A model generated the notes under the pieces. It did not search any database. It saw only the letters and a program-made list of their open reading frames with translations, and was not told the origin of the DNA. The position numbers and the translations under genes were made by a program. Shown in pieces: positions 53,739 through 62,329 of a stretch of 64,000 bases of DNA; within the stretch, counting starts at the first letter, position 1; every line of letters starts with the position of its first letter. This stretch comes from Chloroflexota bacterium (GTDB taxonomy: Bacteria; Chloroflexota; UBA11872): the NCBI GenBank assembly GCA_022825895.1, contig JAJDVX010000020.1, positions 62,001 through 126,000 on the forward strand, read 5' to 3'.

Positions 53739-54854
53739 ATGTCGCGCACTTCCCGTCGAATCGTCGTTAAGTGCGGCACTCGCCTGCTGGCGGGTGACTC
53801 TGGAATCAATCACGCGTTTATTGCCAACATGGCGCGGCAGATCGCGGACATTCGCTTGCAGGGGACGCAGGTTGCCTTCGTGACGTCCGGAGCGGTGGCT
53901 GTTGGTCGCTCTATCGTCCCGCTGACTGGCAACGCGCTGGTTACGCGTCAGGTGCTGGCGGCTATTGGGCAGGCGCCCCTGATGGCCCACTACTCGGAGT
54001 GCTTCGCGGAGGCGGGTATGACTGTCGCGCAGGCGCTGCTGTCGCGAGCCGATCTGCACAATCGCACCGGATATCTGAACGCCCGAAATGCGCTGACCGG
54101 ACTCTTTGACGCGGGCGTCGTGCCGATTGCTAACGAGAACGATGTGGTAGCGACGGAGGAACTCCGGTTTGGAGACAATGACCGGCTGTCGGTCCTGATT
54201 GCCAAGCTCATCGGCGCCGATCGGCTATACATCCTCTCTCGCACGGCCGGACTCTACACGGCAGATCCCGAACGCGAGCCCGCGGCGGAGCTGATTCCGG
54301 ATGCCAGCGACATGCCGCGTGCGAAACTCGAACAGATCGCAGGCGGGGCGTCGCAGGGTGGCCTCGGCGGCATGCGATCCAAGCTGCAGGCGGCGCTCGA
54401 GGCTTCGGCCGACGGTGTCGATGTCGTCATCGCCGGTGGCGACGTACCAGACGTGATCGTGCGACTTGAGTTGGGGGAACGCCTCGGTACGCGCTTTGCC
54501 AGTCAAGGTCCACGCCGGTCCAGCCGCGCTCGGTGGCTCAGTTCCAGCGTGGCGCAGCGCGGCTCCATCGTCGTGGACGACGGCGCTCGTCAGGCTCTGG
54601 TCAGCAACGGCAGCAGTCTGCTTCCAGCTGGCATTATTCAGGTGCAGGGCGCATTTGAGCGTGGTGATTTGGTCAGCCTGATTGACGCGCGCGGAAGGGT
54701 CTTCGCGCGCGGTCTTGCGAACTACCCCGCAAGCGACTTGGTCCGGATCTGTGGCAAGCCTTCAACGTCCATCGGCGCTATCCTCGGAAATTCAAGCGGT
54801 GATGAGGCAGTGCACCGCAACAATCTGGTCCTGATCGACCGCGACGCCGAGTGA
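53739..54854 (+). CDS. proB: Glutamate 5-kinase ProB
   Basis: ProB phosphorylates glutamate, the first step of proline synthesis and usually feedback-inhibited by proline. The 371-residue protein has RIVVKCGTRLLAG, FVTSGAVAVG, RTGYLNARNALTGLF, ANENDVVATEELRFGDND and GGLGGMRSKLQAA, then a C-terminal PUA domain (GSIVVDDGARQALVSNGSS; GLANYPASDL). The stop overlaps proA by GTGA. A TTG directly before the ATG also opens the frame. Confidence 0.96.
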   Translation: MSRTSRRIVVKCGTRLLAGDSGINHAFIANMARQIADIRLQGTQVAFVTSGAVAVGRSIVPLTGNALVTRQVLAAIGQAPLMAHYSECFAEAGMTVAQALLSRADLHNRTGYLNARNALTGLFDAGVVPIANENDVVATEELRFGDNDRLSVLIAKLIGADRLYILSRTAGLYTADPEREPAAELIPDASDMPRAKLEQIAGGASQGGLGGMRSKLQAALEASADGVDVVIAGGDVPDVIVRLELGERLGTRFASQGPRRSSRARWLSSSVAQRGSIVVDDGARQALVSNGSSLLPAGIIQVQGAFERGDLVSLIDARGRVFARGLANYPASDLVRICGKPSTSIGAILGNSSGDEAVHRNNLVLIDRDAE

Positions 54855-56146
54855 GCCCAATGACGACAGGAACGCCAATCCGTCCAGCCATTGACCTTGC
54901 TGCCATCGGCGCCGGGGCGCGCGATGCCGCCCGAGTTCTGGCGACCCTGCCAACCGGCGTCAAGAACGACATTCTGGATGCCATGGCCGCTGGGCTAACG
55001 GCGCAGACCGACGAAATCCTGGCTGCCAATCAGATCGACGTTGGCGCGGCGCGTGAGGCCGGTATGGCTGACGGGCTGATCGACCGGCTCACCCTCACCC
55101 CGGAACGGATTGCTGACATTGCCGCTGCCGTTGGAACTGTTGTTGGACTTGCCGACCCGGTCGGCAGCGTGGAGGACGCCCGACGCCTCAAGAACGGGCT
55201 TGAGGTCGGTCGCCGGCGCGTTCCACTTGGCGTTGTTGCCGTGATTTTCGAGGCCCGGCCCAACGTGACGGTGGACATCTCGGCGCTTTGCCTCAAGGCG
55301 GGAAACGCCGTGATCCTGCGGGGCGGACGCGAGGCGCTGCACAGCAATATCGCGTTAGCCGGCGTGATCGGCGAAGCGGCCGAGTCAGCCGGGGCGCCGC
55401 CCGCTGCGGTTCAGTTGATCGACGATCCCGATCGTGCGTTACTCAATGACCTGCTGCGAGATCGTGAACACATCGACGTCATCGTGCCCCGCGGGGGGGC
55501 CGGCCTCATCGAGTTCGTGACCGAGACGGCCACCATTCCCGTCATCGAGACCGGCTGGGGGGTCTGTCACACCTTCGTGGACGCCGGCGCCGACCTTGAA
55601 ATGGCGCAGCGGATCGTGGTCAACGCCAAGACTCGCCGTCCCTCAATCTGCAACGCGCTCGATACGCTGCTGGTGCATCGGAATGTCGCTGCAGAGTTTC
55701 TGCCCTCAATCTCTCGAGAACTGGCCGCGCGTGGTGTGGAACTGCACGCTGGTCCCGATGTCAGCGGGCTGCTTGACGAACATGCGCGGGTTGAGCCGGT
55801 TGGGGAGCACGACTTCGATACCGAGTGGTTGTCGCTGCGGATGTCGGTTGCGCTGGTCGACGGCATGGACGAAGCCATCACTCACATTCGCAGGCACGGC
55901 GGCGGGCACTCCGAAGCGATTGTGACAAACTCGCATGCCAACGCGCGGCGCTTTACCGATGAGGTGGATGCGGCGGCGGTGTACGTCAACGCTTCTACTC
56001 AGTTCACCGACGGCGGCGAGTTTGGTCTTGGAGCCGAAGTCGGTATTAGTACGCAGAAGCTGCATGCGCGCGGACCGATGGGCCTACAGGAAATGACGAC
56101 CTACAAGTGGGTCGTTCTGGGCGACGGTCACGTCCGACCCCTTTGA
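54851..56146 (+). CDS. proA: Glutamate-5-semialdehyde dehydrogenase ProA
   Basis: ProA reduces glutamyl-5-phosphate to the semialdehyde with NADPH. The 431-residue protein has RRVPLGVVAVIFEARPNVTVD, VILRGGREALHSN, VIVPRGGAGLIEFV, the catalytic-Cys region RRPSICNALDTLLVH, and TQFTDGGEFGLGAEVG. GTG 54851 overlaps the proB stop; ATG 54860 is an alternative. With proB it forms a two-gene operon; proC is not in the window. Confidence 0.97.
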   Translation: MSPMTTGTPIRPAIDLAAIGAGARDAARVLATLPTGVKNDILDAMAAGLTAQTDEILAANQIDVGAAREAGMADGLIDRLTLTPERIADIAAAVGTVVGLADPVGSVEDARRLKNGLEVGRRRVPLGVVAVIFEARPNVTVDISALCLKAGNAVILRGGREALHSNIALAGVIGEAAESAGAPPAAVQLIDDPDRALLNDLLRDREHIDVIVPRGGAGLIEFVTETATIPVIETGWGVCHTFVDAGADLEMAQRIVVNAKTRRPSICNALDTLLVHRNVAAEFLPSISRELAARGVELHAGPDVSGLLDEHARVEPVGEHDFDTEWLSLRMSVALVDGMDEAITHIRRHGGGHSEAIVTNSHANARRFTDEVDAAAVYVNASTQFTDGGEFGLGAEVGISTQKLHARGPMGLQEMTTYKWVVLGDGHVRPL

Positions 56147-56226
56147 GTTGGGTCTCTTGAAGCCCTGGGCGAGGCGGTTGAGATGACCGCGGGCAGGGCG
56201 CCTAAGGGCTGACGCCCGTCGTCCGG

Positions 56227-57132
56227 TTGCCGCGGCTTCCGCACCCGGGGCCAGCAGCGCGTCCGGTGGCGATCGTTGGGCTGCTGCTGTTAGTCGCGTT
56301 GGTGGTGCTGGGTCAAGCGGTGGGTGGCCCATCCAAACGCTCGACACCGCCACCGCTGCCCGCCGGGCAACTCGAGCTTCGAGTGTTTGACGTTGGACAG
56401 GGCGACTCGATCTTGCTGCGCTTTGGGGAGCGAGCCTTGCTGGTTGATGCCGGCCCGGATCCCCAGACGGCTCGGCGGGTTCTGCTGCCGAGGCTCGCAC
56501 GGTTGGGCGTCAAACGTCTGGACGCCGTGGCCCTCACGCATGCGGATGCCGATCACATCGGCGGCGCGGCCGACGTTCTGAAGGCACTTCCGGTATCGAC
56601 AGTCTGGATGGCCGCGAAAGGCCACGCGCACCCGTTGCTATCGGTCATCGAGGCCGCAGCCCACCGGAGCGGAGCGGCGATCGAACGGCCTGGGAACCGC
56701 CAGTTCCTGGATTGGCATCCGGCGGTATCGCTCCGAGTGCTGTTCGCTTCGCCGGACGTTGCGCGTGGCGATAACGACCAGTCGATGGTGTTGCAGGTTC
56801 GGTTCGGCGAGGCTGACATTCTGCTGACCGGCGATATCGAACAGGCCGCCGAGCGAGACCTCGTTGCACGAGCTTCCGGGTTGGAGGCCGATGTTCTGAA
56901 GGTTGCGCACCATGGGGCGGGCACGTCGAGTTCGCATGAGTTTCTGGCGGCCGTGCAGCCGCAAGTGGCGATCATCTCGGCTGGGCTCGGTAATGCGTTC
57001 AACCATCCGCGGGATGATGTGTTGCGACGGCTGCGTGGGATGGGCGCGCAGGTGTTTCGAACCGATCTGGCAGGGGATGTGGTGGTGCGGACTGACGGCC
57101 ACGAGATCACGGTGGCATTGGAGCGTTCGTAG
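56227..57132 (+). CDS. ComEC/Rec2-type metallo-beta-lactamase-fold hydrolase, single membrane anchor
   Basis: The 301-residue protein has an N-terminal membrane helix (about 14-32), a short Pro-rich linker and one MBL-fold domain of the type found at the C-terminus of ComEC: LRVFDVGQGDSILLRFG, LVDAGPDPQ, the metal-ligand ALTHADADHIGGA, ILLTGDIEQ and LKVAHHGAGTSSS. ComEC competence and OB domains are absent, so it is not a DNA channel; related stand-alone proteins are extracytoplasmic nucleases or hydrolases. The TTG start is uncertain; a GTG at the helix is possible. Next gene is convergent, one base away. Confidence 0.87.
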   Translation: MPRLPHPGPAARPVAIVGLLLLVALVVLGQAVGGPSKRSTPPPLPAGQLELRVFDVGQGDSILLRFGERALLVDAGPDPQTARRVLLPRLARLGVKRLDAVALTHADADHIGGAADVLKALPVSTVWMAAKGHAHPLLSVIEAAAHRSGAAIERPGNRQFLDWHPAVSLRVLFASPDVARGDNDQSMVLQVRFGEADILLTGDIEQAAERDLVARASGLEADVLKVAHHGAGTSSSHEFLAAVQPQVAIISAGLGNAFNHPRDDVLRRLRGMGAQVFRTDLAGDVVVRTDGHEITVALERS

Positions 57133-57133
57133 G

Positions 57134-58003
57134 TCAGGCGACGGCGATCATTACGACACCTGCGGCCACGAGGACTGCGCCGCCGATGCGTTCGCGGCGC
57201 AGCGGTTCGCCGAGGAAGAGGATGCCGAGGACTGCCCCGATCACGATGCTGAGTTCGCGGGCGGCTGACACGTAGGGCGTGGGAGCCATGGTCAGTGCGG
57301 TGAGCACGAGTGAGTAGGCGGCGATTGACAGCACGGCCAGGGCAACGGCTTGGGCCCAGGGTCTGGGCTGACGAAGCGCACTCCAGTCGGGTGGGCGAAC
57401 AGCAAAGATCACGAGTACTCCAAGCCCTGACAGGGCGTACATGAAGTAGATGTACACAAGGGGGTGAATGACCGAGACGCCCTGGTTGTCGATCAGGGTG
57501 TAGGCGGCAATGGAGACACCGGTGGCGGCGGCGTAGCGGCCTTCGGGGCGGGTGAGGGCCTGGATGGGAGCCAGCCAGGAGCCGGGTTGGTTGCGCTGGA
57601 GGTTGATGGTGTAGATGCCGAGGACGACGGCGAGGACACCGGTAACGCCGAGGGCCGAAACCGGTTCGCGGAGGACGCCGACGGCGACGACCAGGACGAG
57701 GGCGGGGCCGAGGCCGCGGGCGATGGGGTAGGCGACGGAGAGGTCGGCGCGACGGTAGGCGGTGGCGAGGGTGCCGAAGTAGAAGGTGTGGATGATGCCG
57801 GTGAGGATGATCCAGATCCAGCCCTCGGGCGGGAAGGGGTTCTGGATGAGCAGGACGATAAACGGGCCAAGAAAGATGACGGTTGCGGCAACCAGGGCCT
57901 GGAAGAAGAAAAGGGAACTGCCGCGGTTGTGCTTGGCGATCAGGTTCCAGCTGGCGTGAAGAACCGCGGAGATCAGGACGAGGGCTAGCGCGCCGAGGGG
58001 CAC
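57134..58003 (-). CDS. EamA/DMT-family transporter (10 TM)
   Basis: The 289-residue membrane protein has two five-helix EamA repeats: an N-terminal LVLISAVLHASWNLIAKHNRG and a C-terminal ELSIVIGAVLGILFLGEPLRRERIGGA, both typical of drug/metabolite transporters (compare the GLXXGE-type signatures). The substrate is unknown; exporters of amino acids or nucleobases are common. Codons end mainly in C. It sits alone, 51 bases downstream of the third Gfo/Idh/MocA gene on the same strand, and may be co-transcribed with it. Confidence 0.9.
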   Translation of the reverse strand: MPLGALALVLISAVLHASWNLIAKHNRGSSLFFFQALVAATVIFLGPFIVLLIQNPFPPEGWIWIILTGIIHTFYFGTLATAYRRADLSVAYPIARGLGPALVLVVAVGVLREPVSALGVTGVLAVVLGIYTINLQRNQPGSWLAPIQALTRPEGRYAAATGVSIAAYTLIDNQGVSVIHPLVYIYFMYALSGLGVLVIFAVRPPDWSALRQPRPWAQAVALAVLSIAAYSLVLTALTMAPTPYVSAARELSIVIGAVLGILFLGEPLRRERIGGAVLVAAGVVMIAVA

Positions 58004-58054
58004 GGGGCGCTCCCATTGGGTTGGCTGCCGAAGGGCGGTGTCAGGTTCGCCGGA

Positions 58055-59212
58055 TCAGCCCTCCCAGGGGTTGCCGCGGGATTCGAGCGGGAGGTCGAGG
58101 CGGCGGCCTTCGAGGTGGCTGCGCTGGGGGCCGATGATCATGTCGACAACGACCGCGGCGTCGTGGATGCCGCTGGCGTCGACGGGGGCCCGGTTTTCGC
58201 GGAGGCAGCGGACGAGTTCGGCGCCGATGGTGCGGTTGCTGCAGGCGGTGGATTCGCGGCCGGGCCAGTCGGCCCAGTAGGGGGCGCCGGGGTCGTCGGC
58301 GGGGGGCGTCCAGCCGGTGGGGAGGAGGGGCTCCCAGGCGCCAAGTTCGGGCTGGGGAAAGATGTCGCCCTGGGGAAAGATGTGGATGGCGGCGTCGGGC
58401 TTGGCGCGGGTGGTGACGACGGCGTTACGGAAGAAGAGATCACAGCCGAGGGCGTCGCCGCCGTTGGAGCCGTCGCCGATGGGGAGGGATTCGTAGGAGC
58501 CGATGATGCCGTTGGGGAAGGTGTACTGGGCGTAGACGCGGTCGCCGACCTGCGGGCCGGATTCGTACATCGCGTCGTCGGCGGCGTCGCTGAGCTGGGC
58601 GGGGGCGCCGTTGGTGAGGACGGTGCCCCAGCAGGCGATGGGGTTGGCCTCGGCGAAGTAGAGCATGGTGTTGAGCTCGTGGGTGCCGAGGACGAGGGCA
58701 TCGACGACGCCGCAGCGGTGGTCGCCCTTTCCACGAGCTTTGATCTGGACAAGGGGACCCCACTTGCCGGTGGCGGCCTGGCGCTTGACTTCGCGAATGG
58801 CGGGGTTTTCGCGGCCGCGGTGGGCGAGGACGACGCGGGCGCCGGCGGCGTCGGCGGCGGCGACCATCTGGTCGGCGTGGGCGGGCTGTGAAGCGATGGG
58901 CTTTTCGATGACGATGCCCTTGACCCCGGCGGCGATGGTGTCGAGGAAGGCGTCGAGGCGTTCCTGGTGGTAGCGGTGGATGGCGATGATGGCGATGTCC
59001 GGGGACTCGGCGGCGAGCATGTCGCGGTAATCGGCGTAGCCGGTGGTTGCGCCGGATTCGCTGAGCCAGCGGTCGCGGTGGTCGTCGGAGGGGTCGGCGA
59101 GGGCGACGGTTTGGACGTCGGGGTGGCGGTCGAAGGTGCGGTGGAGGCCGTGGGAGGGGCCGCCGCGGTCGTGGGTGCTGTCGGTGATGACGACGGCTCG
59201 GAAGTCAGGCAT
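58055..59212 (-). CDS. Gfo/Idh/MocA family oxidoreductase (copy 3)
   Basis: The 385-residue protein starts with a less standard Rossmann strand (RAVVITDSTHDRGGPSHG), has GIVIEKPIASQPAHADQM with the catalytic EKP lysine, and a C-terminal domain including GTHELNTMLYFAEANP (catalytic-His-like). I chose ATG 59212 instead of 59308 because the sequence MPDFRAVVITD begins the Rossmann fold there; the extra upstream part is unrelated. Substrate unknown; it belongs with the other sugar/polyol enzymes in this window. The coding strand is C-rich. Confidence 0.85.
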   Translation of the reverse strand: MPDFRAVVITDSTHDRGGPSHGLHRTFDRHPDVQTVALADPSDDHRDRWLSESGATTGYADYRDMLAAESPDIAIIAIHRYHQERLDAFLDTIAAGVKGIVIEKPIASQPAHADQMVAAADAAGARVVLAHRGRENPAIREVKRQAATGKWGPLVQIKARGKGDHRCGVVDALVLGTHELNTMLYFAEANPIACWGTVLTNGAPAQLSDAADDAMYESGPQVGDRVYAQYTFPNGIIGSYESLPIGDGSNGGDALGCDLFFRNAVVTTRAKPDAAIHIFPQGDIFPQPELGAWEPLLPTGWTPPADDPGAPYWADWPGRESTACSNRTIGAELVRCLRENRAPVDASGIHDAAVVVDMIIGPQRSHLEGRRLDLPLESRGNPWEG

Positions 59213-59352
59213 GGGGCATCGGCTAGGTGTCAAGTGCTGCGGGATTCTATGTGGCGCGAGACGGTCGTGTCCGCCGACTACGCTGAGCTGCGAATCAAGG
59301 AGTCGCATAGCCTGCCCGAGAGACTCCGCGCGGACGTAGCAACGACGAGTAG

Positions 59353-60207
59353 CTAGCGGGCCAGTTCAATCTGCTCGTAAATCCAGGTGGCGGTGACTGA
59401 GCCGGCTTCTTCCATGGCGTGCTGCTGGGTTCTTTCAGAGTCGGGTGGGAGGTTGAATGAGTGGTTGGCGCTGGGGATGACGTGGAGGGTTGCGTGGCGG
59501 TTGGGTGAATGCCGCTGAATGGGTTGGGCGCCAGGGGTGGCCTGGGTGCGCGGGGACTGATCGGGGTATTGGGTCCCGGCCGGGGACGCCGGGATGTGGT
59601 TCGACACGGTGCGCCGAAGACAATGGCCCGGCTCACCACGAACGGATTGGGAGCGTAGCTGGTCGATGACAGTTTGGAGTTCGTGGAGGTCGGTGTACTC
59701 GGGGTCGCGGGCGCCCTGGATGAAGAGGGTCGGGACGGGGACGTGGGGGAGGTGGTCAAGGGTGTCTCGGAGGAGGGCGTGCCAGCGGGTGGGGTAGACG
59801 TAGCAGATGAGGCCGCGGACGTGGGGGCAGGGTTCCTCGGCGAGGAGGAGGGACATGACCTGGCCGCTCATGGAGCGGCCGGCGAGGAAGAAGGGGAGGT
59901 CGGGGGCGAGGGCGTGGGCGGCGGCGGCGGCGGCGCGGGTCGTTTGGAGGAGGACTTCGAGCGGGTCGATGAGGTCTTCGCGGTAGCCGTCCTGGAGGCG
60001 GTGGCTGTAGGGGTAGTCGTAGCGGAAGGTGGCGATGCGTTGGTCGGCGAGGGCTTCGGCCATCTGGTGCATGAGGGGGGCGCACATGGGGGTGCCGGCG
60101 CCGTGGCCGAAGAGCATGAGGGCGAGGGGGTTGTGAGGTTGGAGGAGGAGGGCGGGGAGGTGGGGACCGGCGGGGGTAAGGGGGAAGGTGGTTTGGTGAA
60201 TGTCCAT
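59353..60207 (-). CDS. Alpha/beta hydrolase (KANL3/Tex30-like) carrying an in-frame repeat insertion
   Basis: The 284-residue protein has LMLFGHGAGTPM (oxyanion strand), FFLAGRSMSGQVMS with the probable nucleophile Ser112, LFIQGARDPEY and a catalytic-His region IPSANHSFNLP. About 53 residues (roughly 185-237) between TVIDQL and ATLHVIPS are Pro/Arg/Gln-rich and do not look like the family; they are encoded by dispersed repeats at 59521-59650. Without them the protein would be about 231 residues, the usual size. The frame is uninterrupted. ATG 60207 begins MDIHQTTFPL; the frame extends 105 Pro/Ser-rich residues upstream, considered non-coding. Confidence 0.8.
   Translation of the reverse strand: MDIHQTTFPLTPAGPHLPALLLQPHNPLALMLFGHGAGTPMCAPLMHQMAEALADQRIATFRYDYPYSHRLQDGYREDLIDPLEVLLQTTRAAAAAAHALAPDLPFFLAGRSMSGQVMSLLLAEEPCPHVRGLICYVYPTRWHALLRDTLDHLPHVPVPTLFIQGARDPEYTDLHELQTVIDQLRSQSVRGEPGHCLRRTVSNHIPASPAGTQYPDQSPRTQATPGAQPIQRHSPNRHATLHVIPSANHSFNLPPDSERTQQHAMEEAGSVTATWIYEQIELAR
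59521..59595. repeat. Dispersed repeat B, copy 1
   Basis: This copy begins GGGTTG and contains GACTGATCGGGGTATTGGG and TCCCGGCCGGGGACGCCGGG. A second copy is at 60415-60484. It directly abuts repeat A copy 2, forming a 130-base composite inside the hydrolase gene. Confidence 0.7.
59596..59650. repeat. Dispersed repeat A, copy 2
   Basis: Starts GTGGTTCGACACGGTG, has CGAAGAC in the centre and ends GGCTCACCACGAACGG, matching 13081-13135 and 61215-61290. It lies within the hydrolase reading frame, on its antisense strand. Confidence 0.75.
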
Positions 60208-60414
60208 TGGGGCGGCGGGGGACGGCGAAGAAGGAGTGAGCTTAGAGGAATGAGCGGTGAGAGAAGAGGGGACGGGAGTGGTCCACCGAGGGGCACGACG
60301 GTGGTGGCCTGGACGGGGTCCCCGGGGTTGGGTGCTGGGAAGAGGCCGATAGGAATCCGGCCCGAACGCAGGATTTGGGATGGGACGGGCAGGTTGGGAG
60401 GTCTTGGTCTGGAT

Positions 60415-60484
60415 GGGTTGCCATGGGTGGCGCGTTGCACTGGGACTGATCGGAGTGCTGGGTCCCGGCCGGGAACGACGGGAT
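60415..60484. repeat. Dispersed repeat B, copy 2
   Basis: Starts GGGTTG and has GGACTGATCGGAGTGCTGGG and TCCCGGCCGGGAACGACGGG, matching 59521-59595 with a few differences. Repeat A does not follow here, so B and A can occur separately. Confidence 0.7.
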
Positions 60485-60534
60485 GGCGGAGAGCGGATTC
60501 GGTCGAGCTCCCGATTCAGCAAGCTCAGGGCGGG

Positions 60535-60565
60535 GGTATGATTTGTTGGATAGGTTTTTCATACC
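60535..60565 (+). promoter_or_regulatory. vapBC promoter with overlapping operator palindrome
   Basis: GGTATGA (60535-60541) and TCATACC (60559-60565) are perfect 7-base reverse complements with a 17-base spacer. A good -10, TATGAT (60537-60542), overlaps the left arm; the -35 (TTCAGC at 60515) is weak. VapBC complexes usually bind such palindromes to repress their own operon. Confidence 0.55.
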
Positions 60566-60574
60566 GGGTGTGTC

Positions 60575-60793
60575 ATGCGGATTTCGGAGCGGGGGCAGAT
60601 TACGATTCCGAAGCGGTTGCGGGATCGGTTTGGGCTGCATCACAACGTTGAGGTGGAGGTGGTGCCGACGGCGAAGGGTCTGCTGATTCAGAAGCGGACG
60701 GCGGCAGAGCATCCGGTGGACCAGGTGTACGGCGTGCTGGGCGGCGCGGGCATTGACGTGGATGCGTATATCGAGGAAGTCCGCGGACGGTGA
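60575..60793 (+). CDS. vapB: VapB/MazE-type antitoxin (AbrB swapped-hairpin)
   Basis: The 72-residue protein has an AbrB/SpoVT-type DNA-binding N-terminus: MRISERGQITIPKRLRDRFG, then VEVEVVPTAKGLLIQKR. The C-terminal tail (VDQVYGVLGGAGIDVDAYI) would neutralise the toxin. It is expected to repress its own operon through the upstream palindrome. The stop overlaps the vapC start (GTGA). Confidence 0.88.
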   Translation: MRISERGQITIPKRLRDRFGLHHNVEVEVVPTAKGLLIQKRTAAEHPVDQVYGVLGGAGIDVDAYIEEVRGR

Positions 60794-61191
60794 TTACGGC
60801 GGTGGACACCAGCGTGCTGCTGGATGTCTTTGGTCCTGATCCACGCTTCGGACCAGCGTCAGCGGATTCGCTGAGTACGGCGTATGACCGGGGAGCGCTT
60901 CTGGTCTGCGACATCGTGTATGCGGAACTGGTTCCGTTTTTTGCCGAGCGGACGGCGTTGGACGAGTCGCTGCGAACGGTCAACGCGATGGTCTCGCCGA
61001 TCGATACATCGATGGCGTTTGAGGCGGGGGTGCGGTGGATGCGGTATCGGCAGGCGGGCGGGCCGCGGGCGCGGATTATGGCGGATTTCCTGATTGGGGC
61101 GCATGCGCTGGCTTCGGCTGACAGTTTTCTGACGAGGGACCGCGGGTTTTATGGGACGTATTTTCCGGAGCTGACGACACCGCAGCGCTAG
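60790..61191 (+). CDS. vapC: VapC-type PIN-domain ribonuclease toxin
   Basis: The 133-residue PIN-domain protein has the four acidic metal sites expected: AVDTSVLLDVF, VYAELVPFF, ADFLIGAHA and LTRDRGFYG. Such toxins cleave tRNAs or rRNA when the antitoxin is degraded. GTG start, overlapping vapB by four bases. Next to it are repeats, as is common for toxin-antitoxin modules in variable regions. Confidence 0.9.
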   Translation: MITAVDTSVLLDVFGPDPRFGPASADSLSTAYDRGALLVCDIVYAELVPFFAERTALDESLRTVNAMVSPIDTSMAFEAGVRWMRYRQAGGPRARIMADFLIGAHALASADSFLTRDRGFYGTYFPELTTPQR

Positions 61192-61214
61192 AAACGGCGC
61201 GCGGACGCCGAAAT

Positions 61215-61290
61215 GTGGTTCGACACGGTCAGGCGAAGACGCCTGCCAGGCCGCTTCGACAAGCTCAGGACAGGCTCACCACGAGCGGGG
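61215..61290. repeat. Dispersed repeat A, copy 3 (longer form)
   Basis: Starts GTGGTTCGACACGGTC and ends GGCTCACCACGAGCGG, with CGAAGAC in the middle, as in the other copies. It contains an extra internal segment (GCTTCGACAAGCTCAGGACA) of a type that recurs as a REP-like repeat in many genomes. It lies between vapC and the aldo/keto reductase gene. Confidence 0.72.
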
Positions 61291-61342
61291 GTGTGCCGAG
61301 GTTAGCGGGTGTGCGCGTGGGACTAGAATCCGGCGGCGTGGA

Positions 61343-62311
61343 GTGTCGGGGTGTGTTGTGGAGATTCCGCGGCGGCGGTTGGGGCGGTTTGGGCTGGAGT
61401 TGACGGAGATCAGCCTGGGGGCGGCGTTTATCGGCGGGCGGACGGATCCGCTGATGGATGACCCGGCGGCGATGACGCGTCGGCTGGATGGCGTGGCGGT
61501 GGCGGCGGTGCAACGAGCGCTGGAGTTGGGGATTACACATATCGATACCTCGCCGCTGTATGCGCCGAGTGAGCGTCGAATCGGGATGGCGCTGGCGGAG
61601 GTGGAGGCGCCGGAGTTGACGATCTCAACAAAGGTGGGAACGCACGCGGAGCGTCGGTATAGCTATGTGGCGGACGACATCCGGTGGTCGCTGGAGCAGA
61701 GTTTGAAGTTGCTGGGCCGGGATCGGGTGGAGGTTGTGCTGATTCACGATCCGCCGACGATGGAGCCGGTGTTTGCGACAGGGGACGGGTTTGACGCGCT
61801 GGACCGGCTAAGGGACGAGGGACTGCTGGACTATGTGGGGCTGGGGGCGCGGGATATTCCGTTTCACGAGGCGGCGATTGAGGCGGGGCGGGTGGACGTG
61901 ATCCTGACGTTTGCGGATTACAACCTGGTGCGCCGGCAGGCGGCGGGGCTGATCGACAAGGCGTCGGCGGCGGGCGTGGGGGTACTGCTGGGCTCGCCGC
62001 AGATGCTGGGACTGCTGGCGAAGGGGGACCCGCGGGAGACGGCGAAGATGCGGGGATATGGCTACTTTCCGGACGAAGACGTGCGCGGGGCTACCGAATG
62101 GTGGGAGTGGTGTAGGGAGCGGGAGATTGAGTTTCGTCACTTGAACATGCGGTATGTGCTGGATCGGCCGGGGATCAGCGCGGTGCTGAGCGGGGCGGCG
62201 ACGGCGGCGGAGATTGAGACGAATGTACGGGAGGCGCGGACGCGGGTTCCGGATGCGATATGGGACGAGGCGCTGGCGCGGGTGGCGGAGCTGGACGCAG
62301 GCTCCGCCTGA
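61343..62311 (+). CDS. Aldo/keto reductase family oxidoreductase
   Basis: The 322-residue TIM barrel has the AKR tetrad: D68 and Y73 in HIDTSPLYAPSE, K97 in LTISTKVGTHAE, and H135 in VVLIHDPP. It resembles the group that includes galactose and pyridoxal dehydrogenases (L-fucose/D-threo-aldose type: RRIGMALAEV), so a sugar dehydrogenase role is likely. GTG 61343 opens the frame; GTG 61358 (VEIPRRRLGRFG) is an alternative nearer the usual start, and neither has a good ribosome-binding site. Codons prefer G at the third position. Confidence 0.87.
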   Translation: MSGCVVEIPRRRLGRFGLELTEISLGAAFIGGRTDPLMDDPAAMTRRLDGVAVAAVQRALELGITHIDTSPLYAPSERRIGMALAEVEAPELTISTKVGTHAERRYSYVADDIRWSLEQSLKLLGRDRVEVVLIHDPPTMEPVFATGDGFDALDRLRDEGLLDYVGLGARDIPFHEAAIEAGRVDVILTFADYNLVRRQAAGLIDKASAAGVGVLLGSPQMLGLLAKGDPRETAKMRGYGYFPDEDVRGATEWWEWCREREIEFRHLNMRYVLDRPGISAVLSGAATAAEIETNVREARTRVPDAIWDEALARVAELDAGSA

Positions 62312-62329
62312 TTTTCTGAATTCTTGGCT

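Larger units (their letters stand above)
60208..60574. other. 367-base region without a convincing gene
   Basis: This gap lies between the divergent hydrolase and vapB genes. It holds repeat B copy 2 (60415-60484) and the vapB promoter and operator (60535-60565). The minus-strand frame that runs through it encodes only a Pro/Ser-rich stretch and is not thought to be translated. No RNA gene was recognised. Confidence 0.6.

Noticed and set aside
56178-56220. Tiny open frame (ATG ACC GCG ... TGA) before the ComEC-like gene
   Set aside because: About ten codons, no conservation that can be seen, no ribosome-binding site; not enough to call a leader peptide.
60208-60522. 105-residue Pro/Ser-rich extension of the alpha/beta hydrolase
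   Set aside because: Low-complexity, covers repeat B copy 2, and a good ATG at 60207 starts the conserved fold.
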